From: an uncultured Tenacibaculum sp.
GTDB taxonomy: Bacteria > Bacteroidota > Bacteroidia > Flavobacteriales > Flavobacteriaceae
DNA: 64,000 nucleotides
NCBI RefSeq assembly: GCF_947495995.1
Contig: NZ_CANMAX010000011.1
Span: 1-64,000, forward strand
Direction of reading: 5' to 3'
Positions 52,693 to 61,116 of this stretch are shown here, one piece after another. Below the pieces are notes generated by a model. It was not told where the DNA came from. It was given only the letters and a program-made list of their open reading frames with translations, and did no database searches. The translations under genes were made by a program, and so were the position numbers. Position 1 is the first letter of the stretch; the number at the start of each line of letters is the position of its first letter.

Positions 52693-53187
52693 ATGAAAAA
52701 ACTTACACTTTTAATTTTATTCTTAACTATTAAGATTAGTCTTGTAGCTCAAGAAAATTCAAAAACTAGCACATTTTTCTTTATTCGTCATGCAGAAAAG
52801 ATTTTAAATATTAAAAATCCTGACCTAACAGAAAAAGGAAAACAAAGAGCTATTAAATGGGCCAATATTTTTCAATACTATAAAATTGATCAAGTATTAT
52901 CTACGGATTATAAAAGAACAATTCAAACTGCAACACCTATTGCTAAGAGCAATAACTTGAAAATTAAAAAATATCATCCATTTAAATTTAATGTTGAAGA
53001 ATTTATAGAAAACTCAAAAGGACAAAATATTGTATTTGTTGGTCATAGTAATACTATTCCTGATTTAGTAAATTCATTTATTCAAAAGAAAAAATACAAA
53101 CAAATTGATGATCTTACTTATGGAAATCTTTATATCGTAACCATAAAAGATAAAAATCGTAGCGATATTATTTTAAACATCAAGTAA
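52693..53187 (+). CDS. Exported histidine phosphatase (SixA/PGM-like)
   Basis: I start at the ATG at 52693, which yields a signal peptide (LTLLILFLTIKISLVAQ); an upstream extension runs through the terminator at 52603 and is rejected. The protein is 164 residues. It has the phosphatase RHG-type motif as FIRHAEKI (catalytic His), STDYKRTIQTATPIA, and the second His in VFVGHSNTIPDLV. A small periplasmic member of the histidine phosphatase superfamily, substrate unknown. It stands alone, with no link to the tail locus. Confidence 0.85.
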   Translation: MKKLTLLILFLTIKISLVAQENSKTSTFFFIRHAEKILNIKNPDLTEKGKQRAIKWANIFQYYKIDQVLSTDYKRTIQTATPIAKSNNLKIKKYHPFKFNVEEFIENSKGQNIVFVGHSNTIPDLVNSFIQKKKYKQIDDLTYGNLYIVTIKDKNRSDIILNIK

Positions 53188-53354
53188 AACTACTTCCTTT
53201 TAGAAACTTTTTTTATCAAAAACCGCAATCATTAAATTACTAAATAACACCTAAAAACACATTAAAAAATAAATCAAAATCGGTTTTTAAAAATTTTTAA
53301 AAATTGCATCTTTTAAGACAATAAAATTTCATTAAAACTAGCGAAATCACTAAC

Positions 53355-53367
53355 GCAACCATGTTGC
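53355..53367. promoter_or_regulatory. Palindrome upstream of first subtilisin gene
   Basis: GCAAC-CAT-GTTGC followed by TTTAAA. The same site with AAT in the middle is upstream of the second subtilisin gene (55236-55248). A -7 box TAAATTTG at 53464-53471 lies about 100 bp downstream. The rest of the 53188-53505 gap is AT-rich without a gene. Confidence 0.55.
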
Positions 53368-53505
53368 TTTAAATTTAATTTTCTCCTACAACTAAAACAT
53401 AACAAACTACACTACAATAATTTAAACCAACTTTAACTCATTTTTTTATTAAAGTGATATTTATAAATTTGACCAATCAAAAAATTTAATTAACCCTTCT
53501 AAATC

Positions 53506-54777
53506 ATGAAAAATTTTAGCAAATTTTCGATTGGTGCTATTTTATTTTCGGCACTTTTAATTACTTCTTGTCAGAATGAAAACACTGCTGACAACGACAT
53601 TCAAACAAACATTGAAGCTACTGGTAATCAAGGAAACATTATTCCTGGACAATACATTGTAGTTTTCAAAGAGTCTTCGGTAACACCTACCTCAAAACTT
53701 TTATCTAAAACTCAGTTTACAAACAGAGCCTTAAAAGCAAAATCTGTAGATGACATTTCAGAAAAATCAATTTCTAAAATGAAAACGATTTTATCTGAAA
53801 ATGGATTAGATCAAACAAACGTTCTAAATTTTTACACAACAAAAATTTCTGGATTAGCAATGAAATTATCTACACAAGAATTTCAGAAGTTATCTGCTGA
53901 TCCAAATGTAGCTGCTATAGAGCACGACAGAATTGTTGAGTTACCAGATTTTCAAGTAGAAGATGTACAATCTAGAGGTGTATCTCAAAGAATGGCACAA
54001 CAAACTCCTTGTGGTATTACAAGAGCAGGTGGTTTTGCTAACGGTGCTGGTAAAGATCAGTGGATTTGGATTATCGATAGTGGTATCGATTTAGATCATC
54101 CAGATTTAAATGTTGTTACAAATTCTACTTACGCTAGATCTTTTGTTGGTGGTTCAGCTAACGATTGTAACGGACACGGTACTCACGTAGCTGGAACAGC
54201 TGCTGCGATTAACAACAATATTGGTGTTGTTGGTGTATCTGCTGGTGCTAGTGTAGTTCCTGTAAGAGTATTTGGTTGTGGAGGTTCTAGTGCTACTTCT
54301 ACTATTTTAGCTGGAATTAACCACGTAGGTCGTTATGACATCGCTGGTGACATTGCTAACTTAAGTTTAGGTGGATTCTTTGGTTCTGGATGTGGAAGTT
54401 CTTCTTCTTATATCAGTGCTATTAGAGGATTAGGAAATGCTGGAACTTTCGTTTCTATTGCTGCTGGAAACAGTGCTGCTAACGCTGCTAACTACGATCC
54501 TGCTTGTATTAACGGAACAAACATTTTTACTGTTGCATCTATGACATGTAACCGTGGTTTCTCTTCTTTCCCTAACTATAACATGAATCCTGTTGATGTA
54601 ATTGCAACTGGAAGTAGTGTAAGAAGTACATACTTAAATGGAGGATATGCTACTTTAAGTGGTACATCTATGGCTGCTCCACACGTAGCTGGTATTATGC
54701 ATGCTAGAGGTGGTGCTCCAAGAACTTCTGGATCTGTTAGTAACAGAGGTGAAAACTACCCTATCGCTGTACGATAA
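53506..54777 (+). CDS. Subtilisin-like serine protease lipoprotein 1
   Basis: A 423-residue S8 protease of the proteinase K type. It starts with a lipoprotein signal (ILFSALLITSCQNE), then an I9 inhibitor prodomain at about 45-135 (PGQYIVVFKESSVTPTSKLL ... AIEHDRIVEL) and the catalytic domain with Asp in IIDSGIDLDHPDLN, His in NGHGTHVAGTAAA and Ser in SGTSMAAPHVAG. It has several cysteines (CNGHGT, FGCGGSS, SGCGSS, DPACING), likely in disulphides. The C-terminus ends RGENYPIAVR with no type IX secretion domain, so it is probably a surface or periplasmic lipoprotein released after self-cleavage. Tandem paralogue at 55378. Confidence 0.93.
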   Translation: MKNFSKFSIGAILFSALLITSCQNENTADNDIQTNIEATGNQGNIIPGQYIVVFKESSVTPTSKLLSKTQFTNRALKAKSVDDISEKSISKMKTILSENGLDQTNVLNFYTTKISGLAMKLSTQEFQKLSADPNVAAIEHDRIVELPDFQVEDVQSRGVSQRMAQQTPCGITRAGGFANGAGKDQWIWIIDSGIDLDHPDLNVVTNSTYARSFVGGSANDCNGHGTHVAGTAAAINNNIGVVGVSAGASVVPVRVFGCGGSSATSTILAGINHVGRYDIAGDIANLSLGGFFGSGCGSSSSYISAIRGLGNAGTFVSIAAGNSAANAANYDPACINGTNIFTVASMTCNRGFSSFPNYNMNPVDVIATGSSVRSTYLNGGYATLSGTSMAAPHVAGIMHARGGAPRTSGSVSNRGENYPIAVR

Positions 54778-54819
54778 AATATAGTCTATATTTAAAGACA
54801 CTATATAATTGTAATTTTT

Positions 54820-54848
54820 AACCGCTTGTTTTAAACAAGCGGTTTTTC
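54820..54848 (+). terminator. Terminator between subtilisin genes
   Basis: AACCGCTTG...CAAGCGGTTTTT, 43 bp behind the first protease. The remaining 54849-55377 stretch is AT-rich with no frame and holds the regulatory palindrome at 55236. Confidence 0.88.
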
Positions 54849-55235
54849 TTTGCTACAATCTTAACACAATTACCTTTTAGATCATCTTCTACATTATATA
54901 TGTAAAACGAATGTTAACTCTTTATTTCTTCTCTAAGCTTTGAAAAAATAAACATAAGAGCTCAAAAGTATGTATCTATAAACATCGCCAAATTGTATTT
55001 TTTAAATTAAAAAGAGTAAATCAGTAATTATTAACCCTATTTTTTAACAAAAAAACAGGAAAAAACCTATTAAATTAACATATGTTAACCTGTAAAAACA
55101 CATACAATGCAGTTAACAAAAAGTTAATTTATGTTAATTTATGTTAAAAAACATGAAGTAAAAATCGATGTTAAATTTATAAAAAGAAGCTTTCTTTTAT
55201 TCATCATAAAAATCAAACCCATTGTTTTTACTATC

Positions 55236-55248
55236 GCAACAATGTTGC
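55236..55248. promoter_or_regulatory. Palindrome upstream of second subtilisin gene
   Basis: GCAAC-AAT-GTTGC followed by TTTAAA, matching the site at 53355-53367. The last 45 bp before both start codons are also nearly the same (ATTTGACC...TCAAAAAATTT then AATTAACCCTTC), so both genes probably answer to the same regulator and share a leader. Confidence 0.55.
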
Positions 55249-55377
55249 TTTAAAGTTTTTTTATTTTTTATGTTTTTTTGAATTTAAAAACTTAAAGGTA
55301 TTTTAACCTACTTTTTTTTCATGTCTTAATTCCTCAAATTTGACCTGTCAAAAAATTTTAATTAACCCTTCAAAATC

Positions 55378-56652
55378 ATGAAAAATTTCAGTAAATTTTC
55401 GATTGGTGCTGTTCTATTTTCAGCACTATTAATGACCTCATGTCAAAGTGAAAACACTAATGACAATGACTTACAAGCAAAAAACATTGAAGCTTCTGGT
55501 GAACAAGGAAATATTATTCCTGGTCAGTACATCGTAGTTTTCAAAGAATCGTCTGTAACTCCTACTTCTAAGCTTTTAGCTAGAACTCAATTCACAAACA
55601 GATCTTTAAAGGCAAAATCTGTTGATCAAATCTCAGAAAGATCTATTTCTAAAATGAATACGATTTTATTTGATAACGGATTAGATCAAGCTAACGTCCT
55701 AAATTATTTCACAACTAAGATTGCTGCGATGGCCGTTAAATTAAACGACCAAGAGTACAAAGCTTTAGCTAAAGATCCTAACATTGATTTTATCGAGCAC
55801 GATAGAGTTGTAGAGTTAGAAAACTTCCAAATTAATGATGTACAATCTTCTGAGGTATCTCAAAGAATGGCGCAACAAACTCCATGTGGTATTTCAAGAG
55901 CTGGTGGGTTTGTAAATGGTGCTGGTAAAGATGCATGGATTTGGGTTGTAGACAGTGGTATTGATTTAGATCACCCAGATTTAAATGTTGTTACAAACTC
56001 TACGTATGCTAGATCATTTGTAGGCGGAACTCCAGATGATTGTAACGGACACGGAACACACGTAGCTGGTACTGCTGCTGCTATTAACAACGGTATTGGT
56101 GTTGTAGGTGTTTCTGCTGGTGCTAGTGTAGTTCCTGTAAGAGTATTTGGTTGTGGACCATCAAGTGCTACTTCTACTATTTTAGCAGGAATTAATCACG
56201 TTGGTAGATACGATTTAGCTGGTGATATTGTTAACTTAAGTTTAGGTGGTTTCTTTGGTTCTGGTTGTTCTACTAGAACTTCTTACAGAAGCGCTGTATT
56301 AGCTTTATCTAACGGTGGTTCTTATGTTGCTATCGCTGCTGGAAATAGCGGTGCTGATGCTGCTAATTACGATCCTGCTTGTATTAACGGAAGTAGAATT
56401 TATACTGTTGCAAATATGACTTGTAATGGACAATTTGCTGCTACTTCTAACTTTAACATGAATCCTGTTGATGTAATTGCAACTGGTACTAATGTATTAT
56501 CTACTTGGCCAGGAGGAAGATATGCTACTTTAAGTGGTACTTCTATGGCTGCTCCACACGTTGCTGGTATTATGCACGCAAGAGGTGGTGCTCCAAGAAC
56601 TTCTGGATCTGTACGTAGTAGAGGTGAAAATTACCCTATAGCTGTAAGATAA
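55378..56652 (+). CDS. Subtilisin-like serine protease lipoprotein 2
   Basis: A 424-residue paralogue of the protease at 53506, with the same layout: lipoprotein signal (LFSALLMTSCQSE), I9 prodomain (about 45-136), Asp in VVDSGIDLDHPDLN, His in NGHGTHVAGTAAA, Ser in SGTSMAAPHVAG, and the same end GENYPIAVR. Differences cluster in the loops around the active site (PGGRYATL against NGGYATL; CSTRTSYRSA against CGSSSSYISA), suggesting changed specificity after duplication. The two leaders are conserved, so regulation is probably shared. Confidence 0.93.
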   Translation: MKNFSKFSIGAVLFSALLMTSCQSENTNDNDLQAKNIEASGEQGNIIPGQYIVVFKESSVTPTSKLLARTQFTNRSLKAKSVDQISERSISKMNTILFDNGLDQANVLNYFTTKIAAMAVKLNDQEYKALAKDPNIDFIEHDRVVELENFQINDVQSSEVSQRMAQQTPCGISRAGGFVNGAGKDAWIWVVDSGIDLDHPDLNVVTNSTYARSFVGGTPDDCNGHGTHVAGTAAAINNGIGVVGVSAGASVVPVRVFGCGPSSATSTILAGINHVGRYDLAGDIVNLSLGGFFGSGCSTRTSYRSAVLALSNGGSYVAIAAGNSGADAANYDPACINGSRIYTVANMTCNGQFAATSNFNMNPVDVIATGTNVLSTWPGGRYATLSGTSMAAPHVAGIMHARGGAPRTSGSVRSRGENYPIAVR

Positions 56653-56688
56653 TATTTCAGCTATATTTCAACTATAATTGTTACTAAA

Positions 56689-56722
56689 AAAACCACTTGT
56701 TTTACTACAAGTGGTTTTGTTT
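56689..56722. terminator. Bidirectional terminator
   Basis: AAAACCACTTGT (56689-56700), loop TTTACT, ACAAGTGGTTTT (56707-56718), with A-tract before and T-tract after. It serves the second protease and the convergent peptidase gene. Confidence 0.88.
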
Positions 56723-56723
56723 T

Positions 56724-57119
56724 TTATTTATTGATTGTTATGTAATGTGTAAATCTTTTTCTAGAAATATAACTTTTAACAATACCTACATTAGGATCTT
56801 TAAATACATGGTTTTGTTTTAACACAAAGTGCCCAACTCCATTTATGTCTTCAACTCTTACAATTGAGTTATTAGGAATATGCTCTTCTAAAATTTTAAA
56901 GGCTTTGACTAATGTTACTTTAAACCCTTTATCGTTTAAATACCACATAATCTCTTTCTCTAAACTTAATTCATTATAATTTTGAAGCTTAAGAGCAATA
57001 TCTTCAATAGAATCTCCAGTAATCATACTCAAACATGCATGTCCGCATTGCTTTGAAAACAAAGGCTGTTCTACTAATCTCTGATTCATTTTATTTTTTT
57101 TGAAAATTGATAGTAACAT
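56724..57119 (-). CDS. Stand-alone C39-like cysteine peptidase
   Basis: A 131-residue protein matching the C39 (double-glycine leader peptidase) fold: catalytic Cys25 in KQCGHACLSMITG, His in GVGHFVLKQNH and Asp in FKDPNVG. In bacteriocin systems this domain is usually fused to an ABC transporter; here it is a free, single domain without signal peptide. It is divergent from the small peptide gene at 57170, 50 bp away. It could trim the leader of that peptide. No transporter is in the window. Confidence 0.78.
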   Translation of the reverse strand: MLLSIFKKNKMNQRLVEQPLFSKQCGHACLSMITGDSIEDIALKLQNYNELSLEKEIMWYLNDKGFKVTLVKAFKILEEHIPNNSIVRVEDINGVGHFVLKQNHVFKDPNVGIVKSYISRKRFTHYITINK

Positions 57120-57169
57120 TTTTATTTCAGATGGAACCTCACTGTAAATAACATATTAAATTAAATATT

Positions 57170-57346
57170 ATGAAGAGAACAATCTCAAATCTAAAAGGTG
57201 TAAAAACATTAAATAAAACAGAACAACAAACTATTAATGGTTCTAGAGGTCCACAATCACAATCTGATTTATGTAGACATTTATGCTTCGGAATTGGTTC
57301 TGGTCAAGGTGTAATTTTATTTGAAACAGTTTGTAATTGTGACTAA
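57170..57346 (+). CDS. Bacteriocin-like precursor with double-glycine-type leader
   Basis: A 58-residue peptide. The leader MKRTISNLKGVKTLNKTEQQ runs on to TINGS, the pattern of Bacteroidetes bacteriocin-like/RiPP leaders (LNKxEQxxINGG), with Gly24-Ser25 at the processing position instead of Gly-Gly. The predicted core of about 33 residues (RGPQSQSDLCRHLCFGIGSG...) has four cysteines, Cys35, Cys39, Cys55 and Cys57, suited to two disulphides or other crosslinks. A strong terminator follows. It lies divergent from a C39-like peptidase. No modification enzyme or immunity gene is recognised nearby. Confidence 0.75.
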   Translation: MKRTISNLKGVKTLNKTEQQTINGSRGPQSQSDLCRHLCFGIGSGQGVILFETVCNCD

Positions 57347-57463
57347 TTTAAGATCAAATAAAATAGCTTCTATTTAAAATGATTACTATTAAATCTAGCT
57401 TTAAATTTAAATGATTGTTTTTTAAGTAGACATTTTAATGTTTACGCAACTTGATAAGTTATT

Positions 57464-57490
57464 AAGGCCTCCTAAACAGAGGCCTTTTTA
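57464..57490 (+). terminator. Terminator after peptide gene
   Basis: AAGGCCTC (57464-57471), 7-nt loop, GAGGCCTT (57479-57486), then TTT. The 57347-57463 stretch before it has no gene. Confidence 0.88.
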
Positions 57491-57599
57491 TTTTTACACG
57501 ACTACAAAAGTAGTCATCAAATTTCTTGAAAAAATAGTATTACAACACTTATATCAATCATTGCTTAAAATTTTACAAACATTGTAAAATATAAAAAAA

Positions 57600-57620
57600 G
57601 CCTTACTAGTTTAGTAAGGC
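57600..57620 (-). terminator. Terminator of roadblock operon
   Basis: GCCTTACTA, loop GTT, TAGTAAGGC, with a U-tract on either strand. It lies 10 bp beyond the last gene of the minus-strand operon. Nearly the same hairpin recurs at 60027. Confidence 0.88.
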
Positions 57621-57630
57621 CTTTTTAAAT

Positions 57631-57879
57631 TTAGATATCACTTTCATAATATTCTGTTGTAACAAATTTAATTAGCATAGACTTTATTTTTTCTTTTGTG
57701 AAAATGTTACGTAATCCCTTTTTATCTAAATTTTCGTTATCAACTTCTACTCTATCTGTAGTTGTTTGATTCAATAAAAGTACTTTTGATGAATACTGAT
57801 TTTGATGAAACTTAAGAAATTCTATAAATTTTGAATCAGATACGATATTGCTATCAAAAACAAGTTCTTTATAACTCAT
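57631..57879 (-). CDS. Unknown small protein of roadblock operon
   Basis: An 82-residue protein (SYKELVFDSNIVSDSKFIEF, KVLLLNQTTTDRVEVDNENL). The N-terminal half could be an alpha/beta fold and the C-terminal half is helical. No family recognised. Its start overlaps the roadblock-like gene at 57869 by 11 bp, which strongly suggests joint translation and perhaps a shared complex. Confidence 0.6.
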   Translation of the reverse strand: MSYKELVFDSNIVSDSKFIEFLKFHQNQYSSKVLLLNQTTTDRVEVDNENLDKKGLRNIFTKEKIKSMLIKFVTTEYYESDI

Positions 57880-58243
57880 TACTTAGTTCTTCTTTATACT
57901 TTGATAATAATCTTCTAGTTATTCCTAAATTCCCTTTCTCTTTATTTAAAGCTAAATAAATAAAATACTCTCCACTATCTGAAATATTGATAACATGCAC
58001 CTGATCAGAAAGATTAAATTCTATGTCGTTTAATGTATCAGATATATTTAATATTTCCATAGTTTTTCTTTTAGCATTGATAATCTCAACATTAAATGCA
58101 GATGCTAACTCCGGATCAAAACCTTCTACAACAGAATCTGAAACTAAAGATTCTCCAGATGACATTTCAGTTACGCTTACACCTATATATCCTGGAATAT
58201 TTTCTTTGATGTTACTGATTAGTTTGTTTAATATTACTTCCAT
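57869..58243 (-). CDS. Roadblock/LC7-like protein B
   Basis: A 124-residue alpha-beta-beta-alpha-beta protein. PGYIGVSVTEMSSGESLVSD is the paired central strands, then the long helix ASAFNVEIINAKRKTMEIL, then strands VHVINISDSGEYFIYLALN and a C-terminal helix. This is the roadblock/LC7 topology of MglB-type proteins that bind small GTPases or make scaffolds. It is centrally placed between another roadblock-like protein and an 82-residue protein, overlapping both neighbours. No GTPase is encoded nearby. Confidence 0.7.
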   Translation of the reverse strand: MEVILNKLISNIKENIPGYIGVSVTEMSSGESLVSDSVVEGFDPELASAFNVEIINAKRKTMEILNISDTLNDIEFNLSDQVHVINISDSGEYFIYLALNKEKGNLGITRRLLSKYKEELSNEL

Positions 58244-58578
58244 TATTTTTTATTTATTTCTCTTTGTACACTTACGCCTAATAAGGCTAAATTGATATTT
58301 TTATCAGAAAAAAAACAAAGAATTAATTCTTCTAATTTTACGAGAACAATGTTTTCTTTATTTGATTTCATAACTACTGACTTTAATCCTGATTTTAAAA
58401 AATCTTCAAAAAAATGATTTATCATATTTGAAATTGTACCACTGAATGCAATTATTCTGTCTTCTAGTATTTTATCTGTAGTGTCATCTTTTGAGTAAGA
58501 ATCTATGACTTTACAATTTTTATCAATAAGAAAGACTTTATTCGATTTTGTATTTAATAATAACTCTTCTAAATTCAA
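58243..58578 (-). CDS. Roadblock/LC7-like protein A
   Basis: A 111-residue protein of similar topology: KVFLIDKNCKVIDSYSKDD, helix RIIAFSGTISNMINHFFEDF, strands LKSVVMKSNKENIVLVKLE and LILCFFSDKNINLALLGVSV. It is probably the partner of the protein encoded next (57869), forming a heterodimer. First gene of the three-gene operon; 1-bp overlap of stop and start with the next gene. Divergence from the classical family is high, so confidence is moderate. Confidence 0.62.
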   Translation of the reverse strand: MNLEELLLNTKSNKVFLIDKNCKVIDSYSKDDTTDKILEDRIIAFSGTISNMINHFFEDFLKSGLKSVVMKSNKENIVLVKLEELILCFFSDKNINLALLGVSVQREINKK

Positions 58579-58733
58579 TGTTATGCTATTTAATTATTTC
58601 CAATGCTTGTGAAGTATGAAATCATACTTTTATAATCCTGTGCAAAGTTATGTTTCCACTTAGTTTTGATTCTGGAAATAAGACGTGTAAGAGTTCATAA
58701 TTCGGAAATATGAACCGAAAACGAAGAGTGAGA

Positions 58734-59894
58734 TTAATCTTTGGAGTTCTTGTATTGAGCTGGAGTCATATTCACATTCTTTTTAAAAGCATTGTAAAAA
58801 GTTGTTTTAGAACGAAATCCAGATTCTACACCAATTCCTTCAATAGATAGCGTGCTAGCTTTGCTACTTTTGAGAATTTGTTTTGCTAAAGCAACTCTGT
58901 AAGAATTAATATAATTATTGAAGTTTAACGATTTAATGGTATTTACAGCATATGAAATTCTCTTAGGATGAATTTGAATAGCTTCAGCAATATCAATAAT
59001 GGTTAATGTATCGTTTTTATAACACTCAGAATTCTTAACATAATCATCAAGAATCTCAAAAGTATTTTCAGCTTCATCTTTAGTCATAAAATCTTGTATG
59101 TGCTGAGAAGTACTTAAATCTAATTCTGAAGTTTCTTCTAGTTCAATCTCTTGTTTAGCATCAATTATTTTTTTCTCTTTTGAAGTATCATTATCGATCC
59201 AAATCAACGCAATTATTTTTTCTTGTTGTATACCTTTAAAAGAAACCCAGTATATTAAAATCACATTTAAAACTGAAATCCATGCATACCAAACATGACT
59301 ATCTATAAAAAAATTGAAAAAGTTAAGTCCTAAAAAAATAATATTCGTGTAGACAAACCATTTACACCAGTTTAATGTTTTCTTATCTAAAAATGTGTAT
59401 TGATTTTCAACCTCTTTGGTATGAAAAGTAATTCTTTTCAATATTATAATCATTATATATACTGAATAACACAGTCCTAAAAAGAAGTAGATAATTGCAA
59501 AAGAGGAATCTTTTATTTCTAGCTTTTTAGCATAAGGCAATAAAAAAACAAAAGTTGCAGCTATGAATTCAAAAACTCCAGGAATTAATGTCCAATAACT
59601 CAAACTTTTATTATTGAATATTGAAATTTTTTCTACATAGATTAATAAAAACGGATAAGCTAAAAAGTGAAAACCTACAGGTAATAATTCTAAATTCGGA
59701 TTGGTATTTAATATTCCTAAATCGTGTAAAATATTTGGAATTGGTTCTAATGAAAACAAGAAAATAAAAATCCCCAAAAACAATAATGATTTATTTTTTT
59801 GAATATGTATTATCATCAATAAAATTGCTAATAACACTCCTTGAACAACACCTAAAGCATCTATAAAACTGATAATACTATTCGATAAATCCAT
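58734..59894 (-). CDS. Membrane-anchored AraC-family regulator
   Basis: A 386-residue protein. Residues 1-225 hold about seven transmembrane helices (GVVQGVLLAILLMIIHI, LLFLGIFIFLFSLEPI, FLAYPFLLIYV, FIAATFVFLLPYA, SFAIIYFFLGLCYSVYIMII, FVYTNIIFLGLNFF, WISVLNVILIYWVSF). A charged linker follows, then an AraC DNA-binding domain at about 285-386 (LTIIDIAEAIQIHPKRISYA, SIEGIGVESGFRSKTTFYNA). This membrane-embedded AraC type is common in Flavobacteria; its signal and targets are unknown. Single gene, opposite in direction to nothing but near the roadblock operon. Confidence 0.9.
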   Translation of the reverse strand: MDLSNSIISFIDALGVVQGVLLAILLMIIHIQKNKSLLFLGIFIFLFSLEPIPNILHDLGILNTNPNLELLPVGFHFLAYPFLLIYVEKISIFNNKSLSYWTLIPGVFEFIAATFVFLLPYAKKLEIKDSSFAIIYFFLGLCYSVYIMIIILKRITFHTKEVENQYTFLDKKTLNWCKWFVYTNIIFLGLNFFNFFIDSHVWYAWISVLNVILIYWVSFKGIQQEKIIALIWIDNDTSKEKKIIDAKQEIELEETSELDLSTSQHIQDFMTKDEAENTFEILDDYVKNSECYKNDTLTIIDIAEAIQIHPKRISYAVNTIKSLNFNNYINSYRVALAKQILKSSKASTLSIEGIGVESGFRSKTTFYNAFKKNVNMTPAQYKNSKD

Positions 59895-60026
59895 GTATTC
59901 TGATTACTTAATGAGTATTCTCATTAATTTTATTTAAAAGTTTACAAAAGTCTCATTTTTAAATTTTAATGACGCTATTGTAATCTCTTTTCTGTTTAAA
60001 TTTCTGAATTTTGGACTTAAAAACAA

Positions 60027-60053
60027 AAAGCCTTACTAGATTAGTAAGGCTTT
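60027..60053 (-). terminator. Terminator of galE operon
   Basis: AAAGCCTTACTA, loop GAT, TAGTAAGGCTTT, followed on the minus strand by TTTTTGTTTTT. It lies 24 bp beyond the galE stop. The stem matches the terminator at 57600 except for the loop and ends. Confidence 0.88.
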
Positions 60054-60076
60054 CGTGTTCTCTTAAATGACTTTCT

Positions 60077-61111
60077 TTATTGTTGCTTTATTATTTCTTC
60101 TTTAGATTGCTTTTTTTGCCACTCGTAAGCCGATTTTAAAGCTTCATTTAATGTTTTTTCTGTTTTCCAGTCCAACTCTCTATTTGCTATAGTTGTGTCT
60201 GCAAATGCAGCCGTAACATCTCCTTCTCTCCTAGCTACAATTTTGTAATTCAGTTTTAAATCATTTGTTTGCTCAAATGCGTTTATTATTTCAATTACAG
60301 AATTTCCTTTTCCTGTACCTATATTGAAATACTCAAAATTTTGCTTATTCTTTTTTTCAATCAATCTTTTAAGCGCTTCAACATGAGCTTTTGCTAAATC
60401 AACTACATGAATATAATCACGAATTGGTGTTCCATCTGGTGTATCATAATCGTCACCATAAACAGATAATTGTTCTCTAATTCCTAAGGCAGTTTGAGTA
60501 ATATAAGGCACTAAATTTTGAGGAACTCCTAATGGTAATTCTCCTATATTTAAACTATCGTGCGCGCCTATTGGATTAAAATATCGTAACGCAATTGCAT
60601 TTAAACCATTGGCTTTACATGTATCTCTGATGATTTCTTCTCCGATCTGTTTTGTATTTCCGTAAGGAGATTCTGCTGGTTTTATTGGTGCATTTTCAGT
60701 TATTGGTAATTCATCTGCTTGACCATATACTGTACATGAAGAACTGAAGATAAAATGATCTATATTTCTATCTCTCATTTCTTGAAGAAGATACACCAAA
60801 GCCCCGATATTGTTTTCGTAATAATCTAAAGGTTTTTGTACACTTTCTCCAACAGCTTTAAACGCAGCAAAATGGATGATTCCATCAACTTTTACATTAT
60901 TGAAAAAGTTTTTCACCTCTTCTTTAACTCGTAAATCTATTTGATGATATTCTGGAGTCTTACCTGTTATTTTTCCAATATTATCTAGTACTTCTATCCT
61001 AGAATTTGATAAATCATCTATGATAACAACATCGAACCCTGCGTTCTGTAATTCTACAACTGTATGTGAACCAATAAAACCTAATCCACCAGTAATTAAA
61101 ATTTTCTTCAT
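60077..61111 (-). CDS. galE: UDP-glucose 4-epimerase
   Basis: A 344-residue short-chain dehydrogenase-type epimerase. NAD-binding GGLGFIGSHTVVEL, DDLSNSR, catalytic Ser in FSSSCTVYGQ, and the Tyr-x-x-x-Lys as YGNTK are all present; RYFNPIGAH and GTPIRDYIHVVDLAKAH are typical of GalE. It interconverts UDP-glucose and UDP-galactose. It is 5 bp downstream of a GH42-like lipoprotein and in line with a sugar porter, pointing to galactoside use. Length is normal. Confidence 0.95.
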   Translation of the reverse strand: MKKILITGGLGFIGSHTVVELQNAGFDVVIIDDLSNSRIEVLDNIGKITGKTPEYHQIDLRVKEEVKNFFNNVKVDGIIHFAAFKAVGESVQKPLDYYENNIGALVYLLQEMRDRNIDHFIFSSSCTVYGQADELPITENAPIKPAESPYGNTKQIGEEIIRDTCKANGLNAIALRYFNPIGAHDSLNIGELPLGVPQNLVPYITQTALGIREQLSVYGDDYDTPDGTPIRDYIHVVDLAKAHVEALKRLIEKKNKQNFEYFNIGTGKGNSVIEIINAFEQTNDLKLNYKIVARREGDVTAAFADTTIANRELDWKTEKTLNEALKSAYEWQKKQSKEEIIKQQ

Positions 61112-61116
61112 TTAAA

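Noticed and set aside
30437..52700. Attachment-site direct repeats flanking the tail locus
   Set aside because: I compared the two edges by eye and found no convincing shared core; only unrelated terminators are present.
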